Source of the DNA: Clavaria fumosa
Lineage: Eukaryota > Basidiomycota > Agaricomycetes > Agaricales > Clavariaceae
DNA length: 64,000 nt
Direction of reading: 5' to 3'
Assembly (NCBI GenBank): GCA_951802425.1
Contig: OX637799.1
Coordinates: 3,162,001 to 3,226,000, forward strand
The translations under genes and the position numbers were made by a program. Positions 20,615 through 31,297 of the stretch are shown piece by piece. The notes beneath the pieces were generated by a model that saw only the letters and a program-made list of their open reading frames with translations, was not told the origin of the DNA and searched no databases. Position 1 is the first letter of the stretch, and each line of letters opens with the position of its first letter.

Positions 20615-21410
20615 GCGATTAACCAACGCCTCTATATCGAGACCATCGTGAAGAGGTTTAGACTGGATGATGCGGCACCGATGTACACACCGATGGAGCC
20701 CAGTGCACAGTACATGAAGGACCAATGTCCGAGAGAGCCTATCAACGCTCCGTACCAGGAAGCGTGTGGGAGTGTGCTGTGGGCAGTGGTGATCAGCAGA
20801 CCTGACATCCAATTTGTGGTGGGAATACTCGCACAATTCACACAAAACCCTGGCGAAGTTCATTGGAAGGCCATCAAACGAGTAATAAAGTACCTTCACA
20901 CGTCACAGAACCTCTGGCTAACCATAGGAGGCGCTAATGGCAGTTATGAGGCATACGCCGACGCAGACTGGGCATCGCAACCGGACTGGCACTCCATTTC
21001 GGGGTACGCACTTGTCATGGGGCGCGGTGCAGTAACCTGGAGCTCGAAGCGACAACTGCTAATCGCACTGTCGAGTGTCGAAGCAGAATACATCGCTGCA
21101 GCACATGCGGCAAAAGAGGCCTGCTGGTTCAAAGCTTTCCTGGACGAGATTGGGAGGGACCCACATGTACCGATTCCTTTCAGATGCGATAACCAGTCAA
21201 CAATTGCGCTGTGCCGGGACAATAAATTCCATGGCTCGAACCAAGCATATCGATATCCGCTATCACTTTGTGTGTGAGGCAGTCGAGAACCGAAAAATTG
21301 AAGTGTCCTATGTACCCACGGACGAGAACCTCGCCGACATCCTAACCAAGCCCCTCGTGCGGTACAAGTTCAAATATTTCTGCAAACTTCTCGGGCTCGA
21401 GTACGTTTGA
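20615..21410 (+). pseudogene. Copia-3 pol fragment, RT C-terminus and RNase H
   Basis: Resumes copia-3 at AINQRLYIETIVKRF. The rest of the reverse transcriptase and RNase H follow: SRPDIQFVVGILAQF, ADADWASQPDWHSISGY, WSSKRQLLIALSSVEAEYIAAAHAAKEACW. At about 21228 a one-base insertion shifts the frame (FHG then ARTKHIDIRYHF). The end ENLADILTKPL and stop are in the other frame. The joint at 13087/20615 is codon-exact once NA-2 and one duplication are removed. It is immediately followed by a purine tract GAGGGGGAG and the 3' LTR. Confidence 0.9.
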
Positions 21411-21418
21411 GGGGGAGT

Positions 21419-21710
21419 GTTGCATATTCGGTATAAGGATAGGTCGGAGTTTTATTTAGACTTTTTTACCGTAGCATGTCGGACCACCACACTTCTCAGT
21501 ATTGAATAATACTGAGATGTGAGTCCCCAGTCATTTCATATTCCTTCTATGTCGCTCCTTTACATACGGCTACTAGACGGTTTATCTTCTTAGGTATCTG
21601 CACTGTCTAAGTCTTAGTATTGAATAATACTGAGATACGGTTTATCTTCTTAGTCTCTTTAGCTGGTCTGTAGGGAGAAATCTCTATACTCACCCAATGC
21701 ACTCTCAACA
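21419..21710 (+). repeat. Probable copia-3 3' LTR
   Basis: Begins TGTTGCATATTCGG right after the purine tract and ends near ACTCTCAACA. The LTR partner is outside the window, so the right boundary is a guess. It carries two copies of AGTATTGAATAATACT, a 6-8 bp hairpin, each followed by GAGAT, and two copies of ACGGTTTATCTTCTTAG. Confidence 0.55.
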
Positions 21711-22450
21711 ACTACATTGTTACCTTTGGTCTGTGAACCATTCCCACTCAATTTACCATTCTTCCTTTCCCTCAAATTTGATCCCAAGGCATGCTGGTCG
21801 CCATTTCCATTACCAGAGGTAGTGCAGTTGAAGTTCGGTTCTGAACCGGTCACTGAACCTGAACTTCAGTTCAGTTCTCAGATGTTCAGTCCTAAGTTCA
21901 ATGGCTTCGCAGAACTGAACTTGCAGTTCAGTTCTGGGTTCATAATGGACTGATATTGGTGAACAGGTTCAGATAGGTTCGAACATGTTTGAACCATGTA
22001 ATTACTAAGGCTAATCAAAGATGCTGGTGCTAGCACTAGACATCTGCATCTCCACCAGAGCATGAATCTGAGGATGACAATAAGTAAACAAGGACCACTG
22101 CACTGACAACACCACCAACGATCGAGGAGCTGTGTCAGCCTGTGTGATTTATGAGAGGGTGCTGAGGAGGAGGACACTGTTGGTGAGGATGGTGGTGGCG
22201 ATGTTGTCTGCGTGACAGCCATGTTTGGGCTGTTGAAACGATGAGTGTGTTGCCTAGAAGTGACTCGCAAAACATCACAGAGATCAAGATCTTGGCCATC
22301 GTCATGCACAACCAAAGGTGCCAAAGTCTCACTCCATGTTCACCCTGTTCACGCTGAGGTGCTGCAGCCCAGGAGCCAATGCAGAACATGTATTGCTAGA
22401 AGACATGATGCATGATACTGGGCAAAGGTGCAGTGGACATAATTGGGAGG
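21711..22450. other. Unassigned spacer with GGTTC/GAACT-rich segment
   Basis: No gene supported. 21830-22000 is rich in GTTCAG/CTGAAC motifs resembling the hAT MITE body, but without its TAGGGATG termini. A related stretch is at about 30400-30545, on the other side of gypsy-A. The remainder looks unique. Confidence 0.4.
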
Positions 22451-22455
22451 ACACT

Positions 22456-23032
22456 TGTTATGGTATGTGATCATGTGATCACCGCGCTTACGCCACGTGG
22501 CCCGTCCGTGACCCCGGACACGTGATCGACTAAGTCCAAAGCCACGTGACTGTAAAGCGCCCATTCATGTGACCACTACTGAGGAGATGGCCCGTTTTCG
22601 TGATGGAACGCCAGTGCGGGATGCCATCACCCTGTCAAACCCTGACAGCTGTCACCCTAACACCCACAGAATTAGACCATATCCAGCACCCCTCTTGTTC
22701 TTCCCCTCGCTACTGCTGTCCCATTCCTCCACCGACCTTGTCCCCTCGTTCCCTTGTTGCGGCTCCTGCCCACCAACCGTCACTTCCCGCCGCTGCCATC
22801 GTGACCACATGACAATCTCCTGGATACCTACATTCCCTCCCAACGGATGCCCTTGTTGAGTCTTTCGTCTCGTTTCCTTGTACTAAGTCATTACCATACA
22901 ACCAGACTCTAGTATAAATACAGGTAGATAGGCTGTGTATATTCCCAAGACTTGATACTCTCAAATTATAGCTTTACTTGTCCTCCTGCCCAGATAGCCT
23001 GCCCAGGACTCCCAGTTACGTGAGCTGTAACA
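22456..23032 (+). repeat. Gypsy-A 5' LTR
   Basis: TGTTATGGTATGTGATC... to ...GAGCTGTAACA. TATAAATA is at about 22913-22920. The expected transcript start, about 30 bp further on, falls at AAGACTTGATACTC (22947-22960). Differences from the 3' LTR are almost all C/T or G/A, many at CpG. Confidence 0.92.
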
Positions 23033-23033
23033 T

Positions 23034-23045
23034 AGTATCAAGTCT
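23034..23045 (+). promoter_or_regulatory. Gypsy-A self-priming primer-binding site
   Basis: AGTATCAAGTCT, one base after the 5' LTR, is the exact reverse complement of AGACTTGATACT at 22948-22959, where transcription is expected to begin. This is the arrangement of Tf1-like elements, which prime from the 5' end of their own RNA. No TGG-type tRNA 3'-end site is present. Confidence 0.7.
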
Positions 23046-23149
23046 CCCCACAACCACCTCCTCACTGGACCTGGTTCCCTCTCTTCACCCTGGATTCTCC
23101 TACTGTCCTCACAACTCAAACGAACGACCCCACTGATCAGGCATACTGA

Positions 23150-26100
23150 ATGCGGCAATACACCTTACACCTACCACCGCCCCCTGGACTAATCGAAATC
23201 CATGAGACTTGGCAACGAAACCGCCTCTGTCACATCGATCGACGAACCCCAACCGCAGTCACATGTCCCCACACTCCCGAGTATCGGAAATACCCAAAGA
23301 GTATTGTCTACCATTCCGTTGAGAGGCAATTCATCCTGACAGGATTACTAACCTCCCGAACCCTCCGCGTACAACGTCTATTCAAAACCTACAGTCAGGT
23401 CAAATTCATAGAAACCTTGCAAGAGCATCTAACTGAGCTTTGGATTGCACAACAACAAGAAGACATCACTGAGGTCTTAGAAGGCCTCAACATCGAAGAA
23501 ATCGACAATATCCCGACCCCTGCTTCCACCGAAACCGCCCCACCTTCGCGATCCCCCTCGCCCATACCCTCCCCCCAAACTTTCGCCAACAAGTGCACAC
23601 AGATGCACCCCCCGGAGCGCTTCATCTCAATCTCCAGCTACCATACCAAGTACCTCGTCGACACCGCAACCCGAATTTTGTGGACTGGAAGCCTCACGCC
23701 TCCATCCCCTATCCCACCGTTCCTGTACGACACTCCCGGATCCCCCCTGACGTTTCCATCACCTCTGTTACCCCAACCAACATCCCCAATCTCTTGGCAG
23801 CTAGGGAACTTGCTGCCATCCACATACCACAGCCCGAGCCTCTCAGCCCGTTCACTAACCCCAACGATGTCTCATCCCCCGGCCCCTCAGATGTCTCATC
23901 AATCCAACTGTATGACCTCGACTCCAATGTCGAGTAGTGGGATTATGGTCAAGGACTATAACAGAGATAAGACTGGGTATCAGACCTTCAAGTGACAATT
24001 CACCCTTCTCTTTGCCTCCAAATCCGAGAGATACGAAACTGATGCCAAAAAGATCTACTTTGTCCTCAATAAGATGTGCTTGGACTATGCAGAAGAATGG
24101 GCCAATGCCCGAGTTGATCAAATCATCGAAAGAGAGACCACAGGTAGCTGGGCTAATTTTGTGAATGACCTAGATGATGAATTCCTCGATACGGCCGACG
24201 AAACACGAGCCCTCGCCAACTTCCAGAAGCTACGGCAAAGTGGGAAAACTGCCTGCAAGTTTTTCACCGAGTTCGACTGGCTCTACCGACAGGCCCACCT
24301 CAGCATCGCCCACCATGAGTCAGTGCTGATTGAATACCTCAAGAACGGATTAAACCAGCCACTTGTTGAGAAGATCTATAATTCTGATGCCCTCCCCGAA
24401 ACCTACCTCGGATGGAGAAGCAAGGCAATCCGAATGGATGACCTTTGGCAGGAATTCAAGTCGCTCTGAAAAGCCCGTGCTCCCCTTCCCCCTCCCTGTA
24501 CGAACACGGCACCGCCTCGCGCCCCACCCGCCACTACACCGATCAAGAACCAGGATGCTATGATTGTTGATCGCTCCTGCCCGAAACCTGCTGAAGTCTA
24601 ATGCTACAACTGTCGCAGTCTCGGCCACATCTCGAAGAACTGCCCACTCCCGCCTACGCGTCGCACCCAGCAGGTCCGAGGAGTACTAACCCTCCCTGGC
24701 CCTATCACCCCGACACCCGCGACACCCTCAAACGACGAGCTGGAGCAGGCACAGGCCGAGATTGTGAGGTTAAGAGACCTAGTTGCAATTAGGGAAAAAG
24801 AAATTGTGGATTTTGCCAACGGCGAAGATTGAATTCAGCATCTTCGCTGAAGAAAAGTTATGTACCTTCCTGTGTCCCAGCCATGAATAAACAGGTCCTG
24901 GTGACCCCTTCTCTGCCCTCTAGACTGAATCTGAGGAAAGAGAAGATCAAAGCGAACCTCAAAAAGCCTTGTATGGAAATACCAGTGATTATGGAGAACC
25001 CTGGCAACAGAAGATGAAAACTCGGATACACTCTAGTAGACTCCAGGTGCTCAGCCTCCACTATCAACAAGAAATATGCCCAAAGCCTAGGGCTGAAGCT
25101 GCAGAATCTCCCTCAACCCCTATACTCAATTAATGCAGATGGATCCTCCAATGCCATTGGAATGATTACACAAACCGCAGACCTTATAATCAGTATTGGG
25201 CAAGATTTTCGACAGCATATCACCCTGTTGGTCGGACAGTTCCACCCCCCACATCTCTACCTAGGAGACGACTGGCTGCGGAGAAACAACCCGGAAATCA
25301 ATTGGGTCGAACGGACAATAGTATTCCCCCTGCCAAAGAAAATCACCCCTGCTCTGACGAAGGTAGTGACAATGCAAGGAAACTTCTCCGAAGCACCCAT
25401 TCCCCCCTACCATGAAGAGTTCCCAAGCGTGTTCTCTATCTCAGCGTTTGCTAGACTGCCGCCTTCATGCGGAGCCATCGACCATGCCATCGAGACCCAG
25501 AAGGACGCAGTACCAAAGCGATCAAAGATCTATTCGGTACCGCAAGTGTACTACCTGGAACTTAAGACATGGATCGAGGAGAACCTAGAGAGTGACGGAT
25601 CCGACCTTCGAATTCTCCTTGGGCCGCACCCTTGTTCTTCAAACAAGAAGGAAAGAAACTGCGTCCCATCATCGACTATCGCAAGCTCAATGCCATAACG
25701 AAGAAGGACGCACACCCACTCCTGTTGATCTGAGATATCTTGGATGCCCTCAAGGGGAAGGTCCTCTACACCGCAATGGATGTCGTTTGAGGCTTCAATA
25801 ACATCTGCATCCACAAAGGCGATGAATGGAAAACAGCTTTCATCTGTCCAGAAGGACAATTTGAATACACGGTAATGGGATTTGGACTCACCAACACCCC
25901 CGCATCATTCCAGCATTTCATGAATGCCATCCTTCAGGACGAGATTTCCACTGGACACATCCATGTCTACATCGATGACATCCTCATCCACATGCCAGAC
26001 CTAGAGACCCACCAACGAATCATGTGATCCATACTCTGTAAACTTGCTGAAAACTCACTCTGCTTGAGGCTGGAGAAATGTAAATTCCAGAAGAGGGAGG

Positions 26101-28191
26101 TAGAATTCCTGGGGCATTACATTTGTGAAAGACACATAGAGAAGTCAGAAAGGCTATGTGCTGGAATCAGAGAATGGCCGGTCCCAAAGTGTAAGAAGGA
26201 CGTCCAAAGGTTTCTAGGATTCCTTAACTATTTCAGGAGACATATCCCAGACTTCGCCACCATTGCCACCCCGCTCCACCAGCTTACTGGTAACAAAGAA
26301 TGGCAGTGGAACCGTGAGGAACAGGAGGCCTTTAGTCACCTTATCCAGGCCTTGCTCAGCAGACGATGGACCATGGTACTGAAAGACGATGGGAACTGGA
26401 AGATCGAAATGGACGCGTCCAACGTTGCGATAGGCGGAATCCTCTATCAACAACAAGAGGATGGAACCTGGGCGATAATCAATTGTTTTTCTAAGGCCCT
26501 CAAAGACGCAGAGAAAAACTATGATACCTACGACAAGGAGCTCCTCGCCATCATACCTCATCGCCACCAAGGAGCCATTCGAAATTTGGACCGACCACGC
26601 CAATCTTGTGTATTTCCGGAAACCCAACCCTCTCAACAGATGGCAGAACCGATGGAGAGCCCTCCTCGCTCTCTACAACTTCTCAATCAAACATCGACCT
26701 GGGAAAACCAATACCGCTGCCGACGCCCTGTCCTGGCGCCCTGACCACGATGACGAGACGACCCCTCCCATTGCCCCACTGCTCCCCGACATCCTCTTCA
26801 ATTCTGTAGCTGAGCCAAGCCTTCTGGACTGCATCAAGGCAGCCCAGACTTCGACCGCCCACAGACCCGCCATCATAGAAGAAACTGATGGGCTGAAGAT
26901 CTATCAAAATAAGATTTGGGTTCCCCCTAGTCTAGTCGACGATGTGCTAATCCTACACCACGACACACCCTCTGCTGGACACCCGGGTATGAGGAAAACA
27001 AGTGAGAATGTCAAGCGAAACTTCGACTGGCCCGGTCTCGACAATGATGTACGTGCTCAGATCCAGCGGTGTTGGCATTGCCAACGTAACAAGATCAACC
27101 GTGCTGGTAACAAACCTGCTCTCCACCCTTTCCCTGCCCCTATCCAGCCCTGGGACGAGGTAAACTGGGACATCGTTGGCCCACTTAACCCCTCAGAAGG
27201 ATATGATGGTGTGTTGGTTATCCGAGATCATGCAATGAGGTCCTCCCTACTGGAACCAATTAGTATGGACCTGACTAGCGAAAGAGCGGCCCAAATATTT
27301 CTACGGCAAATTTATGCCAGCCATGGATTGCCCTCTAAGGTCACAAGTGACCAGGGCTTGAACTTTGTAGCAAAATTCCTGAAGAATGTCTATGGACAAC
27401 TAGGGGTCAAGACCAATCCCAGCACCGCCTACCACCCCCAGACCGACGGACTTACAGAGAGAGCCAATCAGGAGGTATTTACACTACTAAAACATGTCTG
27501 TAGTGAAATGCCTGAAGACTGGGCATCCTGGCTCCCTATCATGGAATTCGCCCTCAATAACCGTGCTTATGGATCTTCCGACATGACCCCTTTTCTCCTC
27601 GACTATGCCCGCCATCCCATCGCCCTTCCAGACCTGTGCCTTGATGAATCAAACAATCCCACTGCCGACAATTTCCTGAAGAAGGCCTACGAGATGCGAG
27701 AGAAGATGAAGAAACTAGTGGAACTATCCAACAGAACTATGGAGAAGCGAGGCGGGTATACTACAGAATGGAAAGAAGGTATCTTGGTCTGGCTGGAGAG
27801 CTGCAACCTAGTCTTGGAAGACTTACGAAAGAAGCTGATGCCAAGGCGAGTTGGTCCCTTCAAGATTGTTGGGAAACGAGGTGCCACTGCCTACGAGCTC
27901 GAACTACTGCGACACTGGCGAATCCACCCGGTGTTCCACGAATCCCTCCTCACTCTGGCCACTCCAGGCCCTGACCATCCTTTGTGTCCCAAGAGTCTAG
28001 AGATCGATGGCGAGCCCCAGTACGAGGTAGAATTCATTCGAGGAAAGCATAAATGCGGTCGACAGGTCCAGTACCTAGTAAGATGGACCGGTTACCCTCC
28101 AGAGGACGACACTTGGGAGCCTGCCAAAAACCTCAAAGATGCCCAAGAAGTGATACAGGAGTTCGAGATTGCTTCAAAAGTGCAATCTTGA
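23150..28191 (+). pseudogene. Gypsy-A gag-pol with chromodomain, many stops
   Basis: Gag runs 23150-24834 with stops (23993, 24468, 24601) and a CCHC knuckle CYNCRSLGHISKNC (24602 on). The protease (about 25035) reads VDSRCS, the catalytic-loop glycine replaced by arginine. Reverse transcriptase (about 25500-26060) holds [13 protein letters not shown], then stops, then the catalytic YIDDIL (about 25972). RNase H has MDASNVAIGGIL and a frameshift near 26555. Integrase (26870 on) is open for 556 codons with H-H-C-C zinc residues (GHPGMRKT, CWHCQRNK), NWDIVGPL, TSDQGLNF and DGLTERANQE. The C-terminus is a chromodomain (YLVRWTGYPPEDDTWEP, about 28018-28170). It would have encoded a chromovirus-type retrotransposon machinery, but gag, protease and RT are now broken. 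Confidence 0.93.
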
Positions 28192-28958
28192 GGAGGAGGT
28201 TGTGTTATGGTATGTGATCATGTGATCACCGTGCTTATGCCACGTGGCCCGTCCGTGACCCCAGACACGTGATCGACTAAGTCTGAAGCCACATGACTGT
28301 AAAGCGCCCATTCACATGACCACTACTGAGGAGATGGCCTGTTTTTGTGATGGAATGCCAGTGCAGGATGCCATCACCCTGTCAAACCCTGACAGCTGTT
28401 GCCCTAACACCCATGGAATTAGACCATATCCGGCACCCCTCTTGTTCTTCCCCTTGCTACCGCTGTCCCATTCCCCTGCCGACCTTATCCCCTTGTTCCC
28501 TTGTTGCGGCTCTCGCCCACCAACTGTCGCTTCCCGCCGCCGCCATCGCAACCATGTGACAATCTTCTGGATACCTACATTCCCTCCCAATGGATGCCCT
28601 TGTTGAGTCTTTCATCTCGTTTCCTTGTACTAAGTCATTACCATACAACCAGACTCTAGTATACAGTGACTCAAAAAACTGTCCAGATGTTTTGTGCTTT
28701 TGGATTATTTCAGCAATATCTCAATAACAGGTCAAGATGCAGACATGTAAAACACACCATCTGATAGCCCTACTTCTTGGCTATATATCTATTTGTTCAG
28801 CTTTAATATATGTTTGGTTTAAGCTGAGATATTTGGCCTTGTTTGTGGGTGTGTCATCCGGACAGTTTTTTTGCAGGCATCAAAAAGTAGAATAATTGAA
28901 TGAATTTGTTGAATGGATATCCCAATAAACAAAATAATGCTCCCAGACCACCTTCTAG

Positions 28959-28967
28959 TATATAAGG
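28959..28967 (+). promoter_or_regulatory. TATA box of the fold-back arm gene
   Basis: TATATAAGG, 36 bp before the favourable start context CCACCATGAAG at 29003. The mirror copy is at about 29956-29964 on the minus strand. The two promoters face inward, so convergent transcripts would be complementary. Confidence 0.5.
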
Positions 28968-29002
28968 AGGGCCTTCCTTCACTTTCCTCCAACTTTCCCA
29001 CC

Positions 29003-29185
29003 ATGAAGCAGCTCCCTACTAAGGGTAAGGCATCCATCATCTCTATGGTGGGAAATGGTGATTCCTGTCACAAATTTGCTGTTAGGCTTTGTGTCAGCCA
29101 CTATACTGTCTCTGGACTGTGCTATCAGACTTCTAGGACTCTTCCTGAAAGTGATTTGGTCACTTTTGACCCCCAGTTGCTATAA
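29003..29185 (+). pseudogene. Tc1-like transposase, N-terminal HTH only (left arm)
   Basis: From the ATG at 29003 a 60-codon frame gives MKQLPTKGKASIISMVGNG then a HKFAVRLCVSHYTVSGLC helix-turn-helix, the end-binding domain of Tc1-like transposases. The frame then stops. The catalytic DDE domain is absent. If expressed, such a peptide might bind transposon ends without cutting them (inference). Confidence 0.7.
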
Positions 29186-29737
29186 TTCAGTACAGCTTAT
29201 CACCACAAACAAGGCTGAGGTAGCTTCCCACCTCCAAAATAAGCTTAGAAACCAAAGGGAGAGTATGTAAAACTGAGCTACAGTATGCCTAGAAGTGTTT
29301 TAAAAGTGTTGGGAGTTATGCAAAGTACAAAATTACTTGTTGTTTACTTACAGTGACTCAAAAAATGGTACAGATGTTTTATGTTTTTAGATTATGTCAG
29401 CAATATCTCATTAATGACTAAATGAGGAAACATATAAAATACATCATCTGATAGCCCTCCTGCTCAGCTATCTGTCCATATAATTAGCATCAACACAAGT
29501 CCAGCATAAGCTAAGATATTTGCATTTGCTTGTGAGGGTGTCATCCTGACAGTCATTTGCAGACATTCAAAGTAGGTAAACAACAAGTAATTTTGTACTT
29601 TGCATAACTCCCAACACTTTTAAAACACTTCTAGGCATACTGTAGCTCAGTTTTACATACTCTCCCTTTGGTTTCTAAGCTTATTTTGGAGGTGGGAAGC
29701 TACCTCAGCCTTGTTTGTGGTGATAAGCTGTACTGAA

Positions 29738-29920
29738 TTATAGCAACTGGGGGTCAAAAGTGACCAAATCACTTTCAGGAAGAGTCCTAGAAGTCTGATA
29801 GCACAGTCCAGAGACAGTATAGTGGCTGACACAAAGCCTAACAGCAAATTTGTGACAGGAATCACCATTTCCCACCATAGAGATGATGGATGCCTTACCC
29901 TTAGTAGGGAGCTGCTTCAT
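29738..29920 (-). pseudogene. Tc1-like transposase, N-terminal HTH only (right arm)
   Basis: Mirror image of the copy at 29003-29185, with the same translated sequence and the same TATA and start context. It is convergent with the first copy across the 228-bp loop. Confidence 0.7.
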
Positions 29921-30382
29921 GGTGGGAAAGTTGGAGGAAAGTGAAGGAAGGCCCTCCTTATATACTAGAAGGTGGTCTGGGAGCATTATTTTGTTTATTG
30001 GGATATCCATTCAACAAATTCATTCAATTATTCTACTTTTTGATGCCTGCAAAAAAACTGTCCGGATGACACACCCACAAACAAGGCCAAATATCTCAGC
30101 TTAAACCAAACATATATTAAAGCTGAACAAATAGATATATAGCCAAGAAGTAGGGCTATCAGATGGTGTGTTTTACATGTCTGCATCTTGACCTGTTATT
30201 GAGATATTGCTGAAATAATCCAAAAGCACAAAACATCTGGACAGTTTTTTGAGTCACTGTAAATACAGGTAGATAGGCTGTGTATATTCCCCAGACTTGA
30301 TACTCTCGAATTATAGCTTTACTTGTCCTCCTGCCCAGCTAGCCTGCCCAGGACTCCCAGTTACGTGAGCTGTAACAACACT

Positions 30383-30997
30383 GATACAGTAATTTGACAT
30401 CTTGAATGAAATGTTTTGTGTTCGGTGTTCAAACCTGTTCAAAAAAGTCCAGTCCTAAGTTCGCACACATGCAAGGACTGACCCGAAGTTCAGTCCTCAG
30501 TTCACAAAAAATGGCCAAGAACCGGACTGAACCAAACTTTGACTGCACTAACCAGAGGAAGGTGCTTTTGTGCAAGTAGGGGCTGGTTTTGGAAAGAATG
30601 GTGTGCCATGCATGATGAGCAGCACAGCCACCACAAACCCAGGAAACAATGGTAAAAGCACTCAAAAGGCACTGCTACTCCTGTGGAGGAGGGGTACAAA
30701 AATCTAAATAGTGGGAACTAATTATTAGTTAATCATACAGCCAAAAGACAGTGATGACTTATGCAGACTTGATGAGGGTAACATCAGCAAAAAAGTTCAG
30801 TGGCTGTAGCTGCCTGCCAAGATATATAGCCCATTTTTTACAACATTTGCTAGGCCCAGTCTCAGTAGTTCATGGTAGCATGTGGTGGATCTATGTGCTG
30901 CACTGTAGTGCCTGGTAGTATGGGTAGACTCAGTGCCAGATCTATAGTCCATGTAGCAACAGCATCTACTTTGTAGAAATCTGTAGTCATCAGCCAT
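30383..30997. other. Unassigned spacer
   Basis: Follows gypsy-A. 30400-30545 is GTTCAG/GTCC-rich and similar to the segment at 21830-22000. The remainder up to the gypsy-B LTR shows no recognisable gene. Confidence 0.4.
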
Positions 30998-31286
30998 TAT
31001 CAGACAGGGTCTCACACAACTTAATAGTAAGGTCATGACAACAATACTAAGATAAGGGGAAAAGAGTACAAAATGGGAAAAAGTGAAGTACTTATAGTGA
31101 ATGCTTTGGCACTTGCCAGCATTCCCATGCTTGGACCCTTGGGTCACATGATGCGCCCAGGCCACAGGCCACGTGATCTTATGATTATGTAATCTGACCC
31201 AGCCTCAGGTCATATGACCTTCTAACAACCCTCCCCAGTTTCTCCACAACTCCTCTTTGGGATGGCTTATGTAAGCAATCCTAACA
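30998..31286 (-). repeat. Gypsy-B LTR (3' LTR of a minus-strand copy)
   Basis: In element orientation TGTTAGGATTGCTTACATAAGCC... to ...CTGTCTGATA, 289 bp. The adjacent pyrimidine run CACCCCCCTCTTAAG (31287 on) is a polypurine tract on the minus strand. Similar LTRs are at 36180-36471 and 60038-60327, and a truncated one at 59618-59862. Confidence 0.85.
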
Positions 31287-31297
31287 TCACCCCCCTC

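Larger units (their letters stand above)
28664..30259. mobile_element. Tc1/mariner-type palindromic fold-back element
   Basis: TA duplication (28662-28663 and 30260-30261). Two 684-bp arms (28664-29347 and 29576-30259) are inverted copies. Positions mirror exactly about the centre with no indel, and the open frames in both arms translate identically. The 228-bp loop is itself a diverged direct copy of the first ~226 bp of an arm, again starting CAGTGACTCAAAAAA. The ends CAGTGACTCAAAAAACTGT and the TA target are Tc1-like. Each arm holds the 5' part of a Tc1-type transposase gene. Confidence 0.93.
22456..30377 (+). mobile_element. Gypsy-A: decayed chromodomain Ty3/gypsy element
   Basis: 5' LTR 22456-23032 and 3' LTR 28203-30377, the latter interrupted by a 1596-bp Tc1-like fold-back with its TA duplication. 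Without that insert both LTRs are exactly 577 bp. A perfect 5-bp duplication ACACT is at 22451-22455 and 30378-30382. A purine tract GAGGAGGAGG precedes the 3' LTR. Confidence 0.95.
28203..30377 (+). repeat. Gypsy-A 3' LTR, interrupted
   Basis: 28203-28663 and 30260-30377 together equal the 577-bp 5' LTR. The fold-back inserted at the TA of AGTATAAATACAGG, that is, in the TATA box of the LTR. Confidence 0.93.

Noticed and set aside
28913..29270. Separate small genes in the fold-back arms
   Set aside because: The only interpretable product is the truncated Tc1 HTH from 29003. Longer or shifted frames are extensions of it.
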